From: JAUIAI01 sp041396585
Lineage (GTDB): Bacteria; Pseudomonadota; Gammaproteobacteria; Burkholderiales; Burkholderiaceae_E
Length of the DNA stretch: 64,000 nucleotides
Assembly: GCA_041396585.1 (NCBI GenBank)
Contig: JAWKYG010000021.1
Coordinates: 1 to 64,000, forward strand
Direction of reading: 5' to 3'
Notes under the pieces: generated by a model
Seen by the model: only the letters and a program-made list of their open reading frames with translations
Databases searched by the model: none
Told to the model about the DNA's origin: nothing
Program-made: the position numbers and the translations under genes
Shown: positions 18,251 through 25,986 of the stretch, one piece after another
Layout of the letters: the number at the start of each line of letters is the position of its first letter
How positions within the stretch are numbered: the stretch's first letter is position 1

Positions 18251-18271
18251 CTATAGATTGTAGTTCTATAG
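18251..18271. promoter_or_regulatory. Palindromic operator CTATAGA-N7-TCTATAG
   Basis: A perfect inverted repeat with 7-bp arms and a 7-bp spacer lies between the divergent DUF2958 and XRE regulator genes, 43 bases before the regulator start. This is the usual position of an autoregulatory operator for a small Cro/C-type repressor. Confidence 0.55.
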
Positions 18272-18313
18272 GGCGCAATCGGCTGTCATCTTGGATTTTG
18301 GGGAGATCCAGGG

Positions 18314-18607
18314 TTGGCAGCAAAACATACATTGTCGGAGGCACTAAAGACCATCAGGAAAGCACGTGGTTTGAGCCAGGAGGCGTTCTCGGACGTGTCT
18401 AGCCGCACCTACATGAGTACGCTGGAACGCGACCTCAAAAGTCCGACCTTGAACAAGCTGGCCGAGCTGTGCGAGGTGATGGAGGTTCATCCGCTCACGC
18501 TGCTGACGCTGGCCTATGCCGGCGACGACCTGCAGCAGGCCGATCAGTTGCTGGCGCAGGTGCGCCAGGAGTTGGAGACTGTGGCGAAGAAAAGTGACAC
18601 GCTATAA
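18314..18607 (+). CDS. XRE/Cro-C1 family transcriptional regulator
   Basis: This 97-residue protein has a helix-turn-helix LSEALKTIRKARGLSQEAFSDVSSRTYMSTLERDLKSPTLNKLAELCEVMEVHP (residues 7-60) and a short helical tail for dimerisation. It begins with a TTG at 18314, preceded by GGGGAG; no ATG fits. It lies divergent from the DUF2958 gene with the CTATAGA palindrome between them, so self-regulation and control of the neighbouring operon are likely. Similar regulators control ICE maintenance genes. It could also be a restriction-modification-type controller, but no such genes are nearby. Confidence 0.82.
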   Translation: MAAKHTLSEALKTIRKARGLSQEAFSDVSSRTYMSTLERDLKSPTLNKLAELCEVMEVHPLTLLTLAYAGDDLQQADQLLAQVRQELETVAKKSDTL

Positions 18608-18616
18608 CGCACGCCT

Positions 18617-18836
18617 GCGCTGGCATGGCCGATCCGGCTCAGCCGGTTCGGGGTATCGAGGGGCGCCAAACCTGTGCGGCGGGGATAGCCCGCAGGGCTT
18701 TCCCCTGGAGGCAAGCGAAGCGCGCAGTGCCGCAGGCGCGAAGGCGTGAGGGATTGGAGCCGGATGGCCGTGACGGCGAGGTCGGCACGGGGCGCAGCCC
18801 GCAAAGCCCGGCGGTGCAAGGCACCGACACGCCCGG
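18617..18836 (+). repeat. Dispersed intergenic repeat, copy R1
   Basis: This 220-bp segment is directly repeated as R2 (19842-20060) with high identity over its whole length, for example GGCAAGCGAAGCGCGCAG at 18710-18727. It contains several GC-rich inverted repeats (CCGGCTCAGCCGG) and no credible gene. Shorter related copies are R3 and R4. Confidence 0.8.
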
Positions 18837-18970
18837 CCATTCTTGCAACCGAAGACTGCAACGCGCAGGAAGCAACTCGACACGGCGCAGCCCAGGCGAT
18901 GGTGTTGCCTCCTTGAAGTGCCGCGAAAGCAGCACAGCGCCCCGCCGCGTGGGCGGGGCGCTGGCGGCCG

Positions 18971-19285
18971 TCAGGCCGCCTGGGGCTTGCTGCGCGACCA
19001 GATCAGGTCGTGCGTGCCGTCCTCGCCTTCGATCAGGCGGGCATAGACCGTGGCTGGGAACGAAGGATCGTCGAGGGTCACTGACACGTAGTCCCGCCCG
19101 GCCTCGCTGGTCTTCTTCCACGCCGCGCCGATGTCGTGGCTGGCGGCCTGCAGGCGAAAGTCCGGGGCCTTCTCGTTGTCCCCCTTGTCGTTGGGCACCA
19201 GCTTGACCTTGACGTTGAGCGTCAGGGTGCGAAGCGTGCCGGTGTAGCCGTCTTTGTCTGCGGTGAAGCTGCCGATGTTGGCCAT
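18971..19285 (-). CDS. DUF736 family protein
   Basis: The protein has 104 residues. MANIGSFTADKDGYTGTLRTLTLNVKVKLVPND and APDFRLQAASHDIGAAWKK are the conserved halves of DUF736, a small beta-rich protein common on conjugative elements and plasmids. Its function is unknown. AGGAGATCC precedes the ATG at 19285. The gene is flanked by the R1 and R2 repeats and has an unusually long structured upstream region (19286-19841). Confidence 0.85.
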   Translation of the reverse strand: MANIGSFTADKDGYTGTLRTLTLNVKVKLVPNDKGDNEKAPDFRLQAASHDIGAAWKKTSEAGRDYVSVTLDDPSFPATVYARLIEGEDGTHDLIWSRSKPQAA

Positions 19286-19402
19286 GATGGATCTCCTTTT
19301 GGTGGAACAAGGTTCGCGCCCATCGCGTCCTTGTTGTGATCCGGCCGGCGGGGGACGGGCGGGCTGCACCGCTTGCGGTCGCAACGCAGTGGAGAGCCGG
19401 GA

Positions 19403-19460
19403 GGCGAAAAGAATTTGTCCCGCGAGGAATCTGCGCAGCAGAGGGGAAATTGTTTTCGCC
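19403..19460 (-). ncRNA. Long stem-loop upstream of the DUF736 gene
   Basis: GGCGAAAA (19403-19410) pairs with TTTTCGCC (19453-19460). After a small internal loop, ATTT pairs with AAAT and TCCC with GGGG, closing on a 21-nt loop. On the minus strand it ends 118 bases before the DUF736 start. The rest of 19286-19841 has no gene but has further ACAAGG/CCTTGT inverted repeats. It is a candidate cis-acting RNA. Confidence 0.5.
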
Positions 19461-19841
19461 GGACGGTTGCAGCCATGAAGCCCGAGGCGCAGCCGCGCCC
19501 CCGCCAGGATTCACAACAACACAAGGACGCCTTGGGCCGAACCGCATCGAAAGGAGACAGGGCCGGCTCAGTCTCCCCGCCGCACGATGGCTGCACTGGC
19601 TCGCCCACTGACGCGGGCCAGGTCAACCACCCGACGACGAGCGAGAACGCCCCCGCCGCACCTTGCGGCGCCGGTCTTGAGGCGTGGCGTGGAAGCTCCA
19701 TGGCAATGCTGGGCGGGACGTCCGTGAACCGTCCTTCGTGACGTGATGGGCGAGAACCGCCAGCGTTGAGGACGGCACGCATTCGCACAACCTGCCGCAG
19801 CAAGCCACGGCGCACCCACCGAGCACTGCCCATGCGGCGGG

Positions 19842-20060
19842 GCGCTGGCCGGGCCGATCCGGCAATGCCGGTTCGGCGGTATCGAGGGGCGCCAAGCCCG
19901 CGCGGCGGGGATGGGCCTTGTGCCTATCCCCCGGAGGCAAGCGAAGCGCGCAGCGCCGCAGGCGCGAAGGCGTGAGGGATCGAAGCCAGAGGGCCGTGAC
20001 GACAAAGTCGGCACGGGGCACAGCCCGAGAGCCCGGCGGCGCATTGCGCCGACACGCCCA
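19842..20060 (+). repeat. Dispersed intergenic repeat, copy R2
   Basis: This is a direct repeat of R1 (18617-18836) at a distance of 1225 bp. The shared core GGCAAGCGAAGCGCGCAG lies at 19936-19953. With R1 it brackets the DUF736 gene and its leader, which would allow deletion by recombination. Confidence 0.8.
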
Positions 20061-20093
20061 AGGTATTCAACCGAACAGCGCAGACGGAAAGCG

Positions 20094-20441
20094 CTATGCC
20101 TTGCTGGCCTTCCACTTGGCAAACCAATGCGTGGCCGAGCGATGCGAAATCCTCATCAGGTATGCCACAGCCAACGGGGTTGCATGGGCTTCAAAGAGCT
20201 GGAAAACGCAATCCGCTCCACGTTTGCTCAGGGCACCGTTTTCCTTGATGTTCCTCGGGTGGCCGGGCTGGGCCGATTCCATGACCGACTCCGGAATGGC
20301 TTTCATGATGCGGTTCGTTTCCGCAATCACCTTGTTGGCCTTCACGATGCCCTGGTTGACCCGCTTCTTCAGCCGCTCAATCTCCGCAATGTAGGTCTTC
20401 TCCGCCGCTTCAAAGGCGAGGAAGTCGAGCGACGCCATCAT
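20094..20441 (-). CDS. Small coiled-coil protein with C-terminal helix-turn-helix
   Basis: The protein has about 115 residues (MMASLDFLAFEAAEKTYI). The N-terminal half is a heptad-rich coiled coil (YIAEIERLKKRVNQGIVKANKVIAE). The C-terminal HATPLAVAYLMRISHRSATHWFAKWK looks like a helix-turn-helix. The ATG overlaps the stop of the upstream HEPN-like gene, so the two are translationally coupled. I do not recognise the family. A DNA-binding partner, regulator or antitoxin for the upstream protein is a reasonable guess, not a demonstrated role. Confidence 0.6.
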   Translation of the reverse strand: MMASLDFLAFEAAEKTYIAEIERLKKRVNQGIVKANKVIAETNRIMKAIPESVMESAQPGHPRNIKENGALSKRGADCVFQLFEAHATPLAVAYLMRISHRSATHWFAKWKASKA

Positions 20442-20923
20442 GATGAACTTTTCATCATGCCCTTACTCACCTTCTCGCTGAGCACCTTGGCCCGCTTGGC
20501 GGCCGTGTAGTCATACAAAGGCATCGGCTTGAAGGTTTCGGGGTGATGCCGTGTCAGATCAGAATAGGCCCCCACATCCACGGTCAGATCGTGGATGGTG
20601 TGCCCAATGATGTTGCGATAGTCCACCAGCTCCTTGAGTTCATCGCTCTCGGCCTGGTCAATGACGCCATCGGAGACCAGCACGGCGCGGGCCAACTCCA
20701 GCTTCTTGCCCTCCTTGGTCTTGGGTTTGCCATCACTGAGGCGATTCACGCCGTGCAGTTGGTCGGTGGCCTCGATGGCGCCCATGATGAAGCGCCGCAA
20801 GTCCTCCATGTAGAAAAGGACCAGCACCATCTCAAAGGCTCGGATTTTGAGAATGTCGGCTTCCCAGGCGGCAGGAGCCTTGCCATGCGGACGATGTTCT
20901 TTGCTCATCAGATATTGCCCCAT
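20438..20923 (-). CDS. HEPN-like protein with RNIIGH motif
   Basis: This alpha-helical protein of 161 residues (alternative start at 20908) has FEMVLVLFYMEDLRRFIMGAIEATDQ, then DELKELVDYRNIIGHTIHDL. The Rx4H motif RNIIGH after an acidic helix is the pattern of HEPN domains, many of which are RNases in toxin-antitoxin and defence systems; others are catalytically inactive. It is the first gene of a two-gene unit with the coiled-coil/HTH protein. Composition is less GC-rich than the ICE core, suggesting cargo. The fold call is by motif only. Confidence 0.5.
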   Translation of the reverse strand: MGQYLMSKEHRPHGKAPAAWEADILKIRAFEMVLVLFYMEDLRRFIMGAIEATDQLHGVNRLSDGKPKTKEGKKLELARAVLVSDGVIDQAESDELKELVDYRNIIGHTIHDLTVDVGAYSDLTRHHPETFKPMPLYDYTAAKRAKVLSEKVSKGMMKSSS

Positions 20924-21099
20924 ATCACTTCACTTTAATGGCACTCGTCGTGTATGGGCGCAATGGAAGAAGGCATCGCGCGGTACAGCGATGCCTTCAA
21001 CGCCGCCGCCTGAGCGCTAGCGAGGGCGGTGGCGTTCTGATTGGGCTGTTGGGCCTTCAACACCGGGCTCGGCCACCGCCGCGCCCGGATTTTTGAAGT

Positions 21100-23055
21100 T
21101 CACCGCGCCCAGGGCGGAACGGCCTGGGCGCGGTGCTGACGATGGTTATTCCTTCGTCTCGATGATCCACCACACGGCGCGCTGCAAGGCGCGGCCCGTG
21201 ATGGGATGAATGTCCGCGAGGTCGGCGCTGGCGGTCCAGCCCGAGGGCGGACGGTAGCCGCGCACGTCGCCCTCGCCATGCCAGCGGCGGGCGCGCACAG
21301 TTCCGCGCTGGGCTGGTGTGGCGTGGCACGCTGTGTCACCACGTCCACCGTCGAAGCCACGCACACGGCCAGCAGCTTGACCAGTTCGCCTTGCTCCATC
21401 GCCAACAGCGCGGCGAACAGTGCGGCGCTGTCCTCGGGCAGCTCGCCGCGCCATGCCTGCTGCAATTCGCGCAGCGCCACGGCGGCGGGTGACTCGGGCC
21501 AGTCCGGGGCCATGCCTTCCAGTCGGTCTTGCACTTTCAGGCCCACGCCCAGCGGCAGAGAATCACGGCTGAGGCCGTAGCGGCGTTCCTGCAAGACGGT
21601 CTGCACCATGCCATGCACCAGTGCGGCCAGCGCCACCTGCGGATGCTGGGCCACCTCAATTTGCAGCGCGGCGGTGCGGTGGGCGCTCAGGCGCTGGGCC
21701 AGCCGGTCGGAAATCGCTGCGGCCTTGGGCTGCTCGTCTTCCTCGCCTTCGTCATCGTTCGCGGCGTCCGGGTCGCTGAAGCCTTGGCGCAGCTTTTCCA
21801 GCGTGCGCAATGCTTTGGCCTCGGCTTCACGCAGCAGCCCGCGATGAATCACGGCCTCGCCATTGCGGTCGATGGTGACGATGGCACCGGCTGCGGCCTT
21901 CACGTTCGCACCGTATCCCTGCAAGCCTTCTTCCAGCGCCTGCAACTGCTCGCCCAAAGCTTCGCCATCCTCCTGCAAGGCATCTGCCTTGTCCTCGTCG
22001 TCAGCGTCCATGGCGGCATCCACCGCTTCGGCGACCTCCTGCATCCTGGCTTGCAGCTTCTCGATGCGCTGCGCCTCGCGCTTGTTCGGCTCGCGGCGTT
22101 CCCTCGGGGCACGCTGGAAAGCTTGCAGGTCGGCATACGTGGCAGCAGGCGTGGCATCCACCCAAGCCCAGCCCTCGGCCTTCACCTCGGCGGCGATGCC
22201 CGCCAGCTTGTCCTGTGCCAGCCGTTCCAGCAGTGCGGCGTCGGTCAGGTACACGCCCGCATCGCCCTCAGCGAACAGGTCACGCCGGATGCCACCGCCC
22301 GCCTGCTCGTAGGCGTCCAGCCCGACGAAGCGCACCAGCGGATGCCGGTAGGCGTCAATCTCGCGCTCCGTCAGACGTTCGCGCAAGTGCGAGGGGTGGC
22401 GCTGCCATTGCGGGGCGTCGTAGTAGGCGGCTTCCTGTGCCGCGTGGTCATCCGTCCCGGCCAGGGCCATCAATTGGTCAAGGCTCACGGCATCGGCTCG
22501 GTAGTCCGCCATCAGGCGCGGCGAGACATTCGCCAGCTTCAAACGGCGCTGCACCACCAGCGGCGTGACGGAGAAATCCGCCGCAATGTCCTCGATGGGA
22601 CGGCCTTCGTCCACCAGCGCCGCGAAGGCTTCAAACTGGTCTGCGGGATGCATGGCTTCGCGCTGCACATTCTCGGTGAGGCTGGCGGTGCGCGCGGTGC
22701 CATCGGCCACTTGCAGGCAAGGCACGTCCCAATCCTTGGCGATGCGGTGTTTCTTCGCCAGCAGCTTGAGGGCCGCGAGGCGACGGCCACCCGCGACCAC
22801 CTCGTAATGCTCGCCATCGCTGGCGGGAATCACGATAAGGTTTTGCAGCAGACCCACGCGCTGAATGCTCGCGGCCAGTTCAGGGATGGACATGCGCGGG
22901 GTCTTGCGCACGTTGCGGCCCGTGGGGCGCAGCACCAGCCGCGACAGCGGAACCAGAATCATGTGCTTGCTCGGGTCGGCGGCTTGCAGCACGTTCGCGG
23001 CGCTGCTGGCTGCGGTGTTGACGGCGTGAGCTTCGGTGTAGGTAATAGCGTTCAT
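21100..23055 (-). CDS. parB: ParB/RepB/Spo0J-type nuclease/partition protein (C-terminus frameshifted)
   Basis: This large ICE ParB has a start at 23055 after GGAGATT. The ParB/Srx domain at residues 30-130 includes VVAGGRRLAALKLL and LTENVQREAMHPADQFEAF. An HTH follows (PIEDIAADFSVTPLVVQRRLKLANVSPRLMADYR). A long acidic, coiled-coil middle region and a RepB-like C-terminal helical domain complete it. The last about 60 residues of this frame are low-complexity and run into a terminator-like hairpin. The alternative frame GYRPPSGWTASADLADIHPITG ends at 21146, just before that hairpin. A single frameshift near 21290 is therefore likely and the true end is probably 21146. Role: partition, possibly DNA nicking. 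Confidence 0.8.
   Translation of the reverse strand: MNAITYTEAHAVNTAASSAANVLQAADPSKHMILVPLSRLVLRPTGRNVRKTPRMSIPELAASIQRVGLLQNLIVIPASDGEHYEVVAGGRRLAALKLLAKKHRIAKDWDVPCLQVADGTARTASLTENVQREAMHPADQFEAFAALVDEGRPIEDIAADFSVTPLVVQRRLKLANVSPRLMADYRADAVSLDQLMALAGTDDHAAQEAAYYDAPQWQRHPSHLRERLTEREIDAYRHPLVRFVGLDAYEQAGGGIRRDLFAEGDAGVYLTDAALLERLAQDKLAGIAAEVKAEGWAWVDATPAATYADLQAFQRAPRERREPNKREAQRIEKLQARMQEVAEAVDAAMDADDEDKADALQEDGEALGEQLQALEEGLQGYGANVKAAAGAIVTIDRNGEAVIHRGLLREAEAKALRTLEKLRQGFSDPDAANDDEGEEDEQPKAAAISDRLAQRLSAHRTAALQIEVAQHPQVALAALVHGMVQTVLQERRYGLSRDSLPLGVGLKVQDRLEGMAPDWPESPAAVALRELQQAWRGELPEDSAALFAALLAMEQGELVKLLAVCVASTVDVVTQRATPHQPSAELCAPAAGMARATCAATVRPRAGPPAPTSRTFIPSRAAPCSAPCGGSSRRRNNHRQHRAQAVPPWAR
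21101..21135 (-). terminator. Perfect 13-bp hairpin after parB
   Basis: CACCGCGCCCAGG (21101-21113) pairs with CCTGGGCGCGGTG (21123-21135) around a 9-nt loop. It lies 11 bases beyond the probable parB stop at 21146 on the minus strand. Only AACTTCAAAAATC follows, so U-tract support is weak. Confidence 0.55.
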
Positions 23056-23120
23056 GGTGAATCTCCAATCGAGTGAAACAAGGGAATGGAGGGGAAACCG
23101 CCCCTCCGGCGGGGGAACGG

Positions 23121-23948
23121 TCAAGCCTTGAGGGCGCGCATGCCATCGGCCAGCAGCCACAGGGCGCGGTTCAGGCGAATGTCGGAATCAATGCCCTGCA
23201 CGGGGCGGGTGCTCTGGCGGCGCCCATTGCTGCTGCGGCCATGCAATCCGCCCTTGGTCAAGTTCTCTTGCGTGCGGTTGAACACGCTCCACAGGTCGGG
23301 GCGGCGGTCTTCAAACCGACGCGGCATCAGGATTTGCGATTCGGTGATGGGGGCGGGCTTGGCTGGGTCGTCGTACTTGAGGGCCAGCGCGGCGCGGGCG
23401 AACACCTCGGATTCCCCATCGTCCAAGGTGACGGCGCGCATGGCATCGCGGGAGTCGCGCACGCGGTCAAAGCCGCTCAATACCTGATACGCGCCTTCGA
23501 TCACCAGCCCGGCCACGTCGCCTTTGTGGGGCACGCGCACATCGGCCACGGTGTCGCCACACACAAGGCCATTCGCACAAACGAATCTGAACTGGCCCGC
23601 CAGCATCTGATAGCTGCTCGTACCGTCGTGCGAGTTCAGCAGGACGATTTCGTTCGCTTCCGCGCCGTTGATCTGGCTGGCGTGGCGCAGGCGCAGCATG
23701 TGTTTGGTGTGCTCGCGCTTGCCTTCATCGCGCACGCGGGTCTGCGTCACCATGAAGGGCTGGAACCCTTCTTTCCGCAGTTCGGTCAGCACTGCGGCGG
23801 TGGGGATGTAGGCGTACCGCTCTGAACGGCTTTGGTGTGGGGCGTCCGCGAAGATGGACGGGGCCACCCTGCGAATCTGGTCATCGGACAGCGGGTAATC
23901 GCTGCGCAGCGCCGGGGAACGGGAAGCGAAACGGGATGCGAGTTGCAT
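23121..23948 (-). CDS. DUF932 (phage/plasmid-like TIGR03299-type) protein
   Basis: The protein has 275 residues. The core YIPTAAVLTELRKEGFQPFMVTQTRVRDEGKREHTKHMLRLRH, followed by EIVLLNSHDGTSSYQMLAGQFRFVCANGLVCGD, is the DUF932 signature. It is widespread on ICEs and plasmids, and its function is unknown. The ATG at 23948 follows AGGAGAAAG; the 15 preceding codons in frame are rejected. It lies upstream of parB, 65 bases apart, and is probably cotranscribed with it. Its own upstream region carries a 78-nt stem-loop. Confidence 0.85.
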   Translation of the reverse strand: MQLASRFASRSPALRSDYPLSDDQIRRVAPSIFADAPHQSRSERYAYIPTAAVLTELRKEGFQPFMVTQTRVRDEGKREHTKHMLRLRHASQINGAEANEIVLLNSHDGTSSYQMLAGQFRFVCANGLVCGDTVADVRVPHKGDVAGLVIEGAYQVLSGFDRVRDSRDAMRAVTLDDGESEVFARAALALKYDDPAKPAPITESQILMPRRFEDRRPDLWSVFNRTQENLTKGGLHGRSSNGRRQSTRPVQGIDSDIRLNRALWLLADGMRALKA

Positions 23949-24122
23949 GGTCTTTCTCCTGACAAAAAGAGGGTTGCTGTTCACACCGCACACCGGATTC
24001 CTAGATTCGGAGCCCAGCCTTTCGGCTGTTCGGTGCGGTCGGCACGAGGAACCCGGTTGGCCCTGTTGCCACCGTCTTTCCTGAGTTCATCGCCCGCGGC
24101 GCAAAGGAGCGCGCGGACGGGG

Positions 24123-24200
24123 GCCGTCAAGGAAACAAGCGCAGGGTTTGGTGCGGCCCGCAGGCGCAGCCGAGGACACGGCCCTGCGCGCCTTGACGGC
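24123..24200 (-). ncRNA. 78-nt stem-loop upstream of the DUF932 gene
   Basis: The outer stem GCCGTCAAGG (24123-24132) pairs with CCTTGACGGC (24191-24200) without mismatch. The inner stem GCGCAGGG (24139-24146) pairs with CCCTGCGC (24182-24189). The apical 35 nt are GC-rich and can fold further. On the minus strand it ends 175 bases before the DUF932 start. It is a candidate structured leader or independent small RNA. Confidence 0.55.
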
Positions 24201-24290
24201 ACACGGGAGAGCGCTACGGTCGCGGACAAGGTGATGAAGTAAGGGGAGACGGCTGGACAAGGCAACGGCCTTCCCACACGCCGACCACAC

Positions 24291-24400
24291 GGCAAGCGAA
24301 GCGCGCAGGCCCGAAGCTGGAAGCCGGGCCGGAGGCGTCAGCCGAGCGGAGCGAGGGAACGATGGAAGCCCGACAGGGGCGAGACGCCGCAGGCGGCTCG
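24291..24400 (+). repeat. Dispersed intergenic repeat, copy R3 (shorter, diverged)
   Basis: It begins with the exact 18-mer GGCAAGCGAAGCGCGCAG (24291-24308) shared with R1 and R2, then continues with related but diverged GGCG...GGGAACGATGGAAGCC sequence. The boundaries are approximate. Confidence 0.6.
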
Positions 24401-24653
24401 ATGCGCAGCACGACAGCGCGACCGGCCATCTCCCAGGTGGCGGGGGACGCCCAGCAGTTTGGGCATCGCTGGATTTGTCTTTAGTCGATTTTTCGCGGAC
24501 AATGTGGGCAAGGCCCTGTCCGCCTGAGCTTCGAGCGGCTCAATCAAGACTGCGTTCTGCTTCCCCCGTATTTCTTGCCACCACCATGCGATATCGCCTG
24601 GGCGTAGGCCAAGTAATCGCTCGATTGGTCTGCGCTGAAATCAGGAGAATCGT

Positions 24654-25580
24654 ATGCCCATCGGCATTTCCGACCTTGCCCATTCTGTTCGCAAGAACAG
24701 CGCTTCCGTGGCCGCGCCTGTGCAGCTTGGCCACGCGCAGCAATTGATCGTTGCTGCACTTGGCTACAAGAGCCTTGCCGCCTACCAGGCTGCGCAGGTA
24801 TCCGCACTCGAACCCCAAGATTTGGGCAACGTCCACCACGTTGTACTCGACTACGACCAGCTCGATCAGCGCGCCAGCGAACTTGGCGCGGCTCCCACGC
24901 CAAGCCAACTGCATGAGTTGATCGACGCAGCCTTCAAGGAGCGGGCGTCTCGTACACACATTCACGCCTCTCACGCTGACTTCGACAACTACTTGCGTGA
25001 GCATGTGGATCAAGTAGTCATCGAAGACGACGACGTGAACAGTGAGATGGCCAACGCCAATTACGACGGCATTGATGAGGTCTATTTCGATTTCGAGGTC
25101 GAGTCTGAAAACGTACCCGTTGGCAGCTCGCTGGAAATCGACCTGAATGGCCATGTTGGCCTGGGCATCGACACCGAGCGCCCCTACGCGGGCCACAAAG
25201 TGAACGTGGAAGGCTTCCTGGCAGTGGAGCGTCTGGGCAGCCAGTGCTTTGGGTCAGTGGACTGCCAAGTCACCAAAGCGGAACTTGATACGAACTGGGG
25301 GGATGATGACTACGACGGCGAGCCACCGCCGCGCAGCGTATCGCAAGCCTATGCCGAACTGCTGGGCCTCGAACTGCATGAGGTTGGCAACCTGGCCGAC
25401 GTGGAACCAATGGAGCTGGACGGCAGTAGCGGTGAAATGGTCTACGGCTATATCCTCGACTTCACGGACTACGCATCGCCCGAGATAGCGCAGAAGATCT
25501 TGCGCCGCCACTCCTCACTGCGTATCGAAGTTGGCCCTGGCTTCTTTGAAGGCGTTCGCAGCGACGACTGGCCTCGCTGA
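24654..25580 (+). CDS. Acidic hypothetical protein of ICE cargo
   Basis: This 308-residue, strongly acidic soluble protein starts at 24654 after AGGAGA. The N-terminal ISDLAHSVRKNSASVAAPVQLGHAQQLIVAALGYKSLAAYQAA resembles a short helical domain seen at the N-terminus of several uncharacterised proteins (LGHxQxLEAxAxALGYxS). Asp/Glu runs follow (VVIEDDDVNSEM, TNWGDDDYDGEPPP). No catalytic motif, signal peptide or membrane segment is visible. It faces away from the DUF932 operon and stands alone. I do not recognise a family. The acidity could indicate a DNA-mimic or anti-restriction role, but this is speculation. Confidence 0.65.
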   Translation: MPIGISDLAHSVRKNSASVAAPVQLGHAQQLIVAALGYKSLAAYQAAQVSALEPQDLGNVHHVVLDYDQLDQRASELGAAPTPSQLHELIDAAFKERASRTHIHASHADFDNYLREHVDQVVIEDDDVNSEMANANYDGIDEVYFDFEVESENVPVGSSLEIDLNGHVGLGIDTERPYAGHKVNVEGFLAVERLGSQCFGSVDCQVTKAELDTNWGDDDYDGEPPPRSVSQAYAELLGLELHEVGNLADVEPMELDGSSGEMVYGYILDFTDYASPEIAQKILRRHSSLRIEVGPGFFEGVRSDDWPR

Positions 25581-25641
25581 CGATGCAGTAAAGCGCATCC
25601 CGATATGGGATGCGCTGCTGGGCCATTCGCCCAGGGCCGGG

Positions 25642-25986
25642 TTAGACAACGATCCGCCCGGCCAGCCGCGCATCGCGCGCATAGGCGCTCAACTTCTTCT
25701 CGGCACGGAAAGACAGGTCGCGCTCGATCGGCAGGCCCAGCCGCCCGCGCACCGTCGCCAGCTCGCCCAGGCTGACCCAGCCGATTTCCGGCATTCCCAA
25801 GCCCAAATCGCAAAGGCCGAAGGCATGGTCGTGGTCATCGGGATCAATCTCGGTCAGCAGCCAGGTCGCGCCGGCATCGGGCGTGAACAGCTTGACCACA
25901 GGGGCCGGATCAAAGTCCGGGAAGCTCCCAGGATTCGCGCTGTTGGCCAGCAGCACGATGCGCTGCTCGGATGAGGAGGTGTTCAT
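25642..25986 (-). CDS. DUF2958 family protein (copy 2)
   Basis: The protein has 114 residues. APVVKLFTPDAGATWLLTEIDPDDHDHAFGLCDLGLGMPEIGWVSLGELATV is the DUF2958 core and parallels copy 1 at 17743-18090 closely, with a different N-terminus (MNTSSSEQRIVLLANSANPGSFPDFD). The ATG is at 25986. Two paralogues in one element imply either duplication or composite origin. The function is unknown. Confidence 0.8.
   Translation of the reverse strand: MNTSSSEQRIVLLANSANPGSFPDFDPAPVVKLFTPDAGATWLLTEIDPDDHDHAFGLCDLGLGMPEIGWVSLGELATVRGRLGLPIERDLSFRAEKKLSAYARDARLAGRIVV

Larger units (their letters stand above)
23949..24653. other. 700-bp intergenic region with stem-loops and repeat R3
   Basis: There is no credible gene. 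It contains the 78-nt stem-loop (24123-24200), repeat R3 (24291 onwards), and a smaller GCGGACA/TGTCCGC hairpin at 24495-24523. It separates the minus-strand DUF932-parB unit from a plus-strand gene, so both promoters should lie here. Confidence 0.5.

Noticed and set aside
21529..23076. Long plus-strand open frame of 515 codons
   Set aside because: It is antisense to parB, with no domain or ribosome site; shadow frame.
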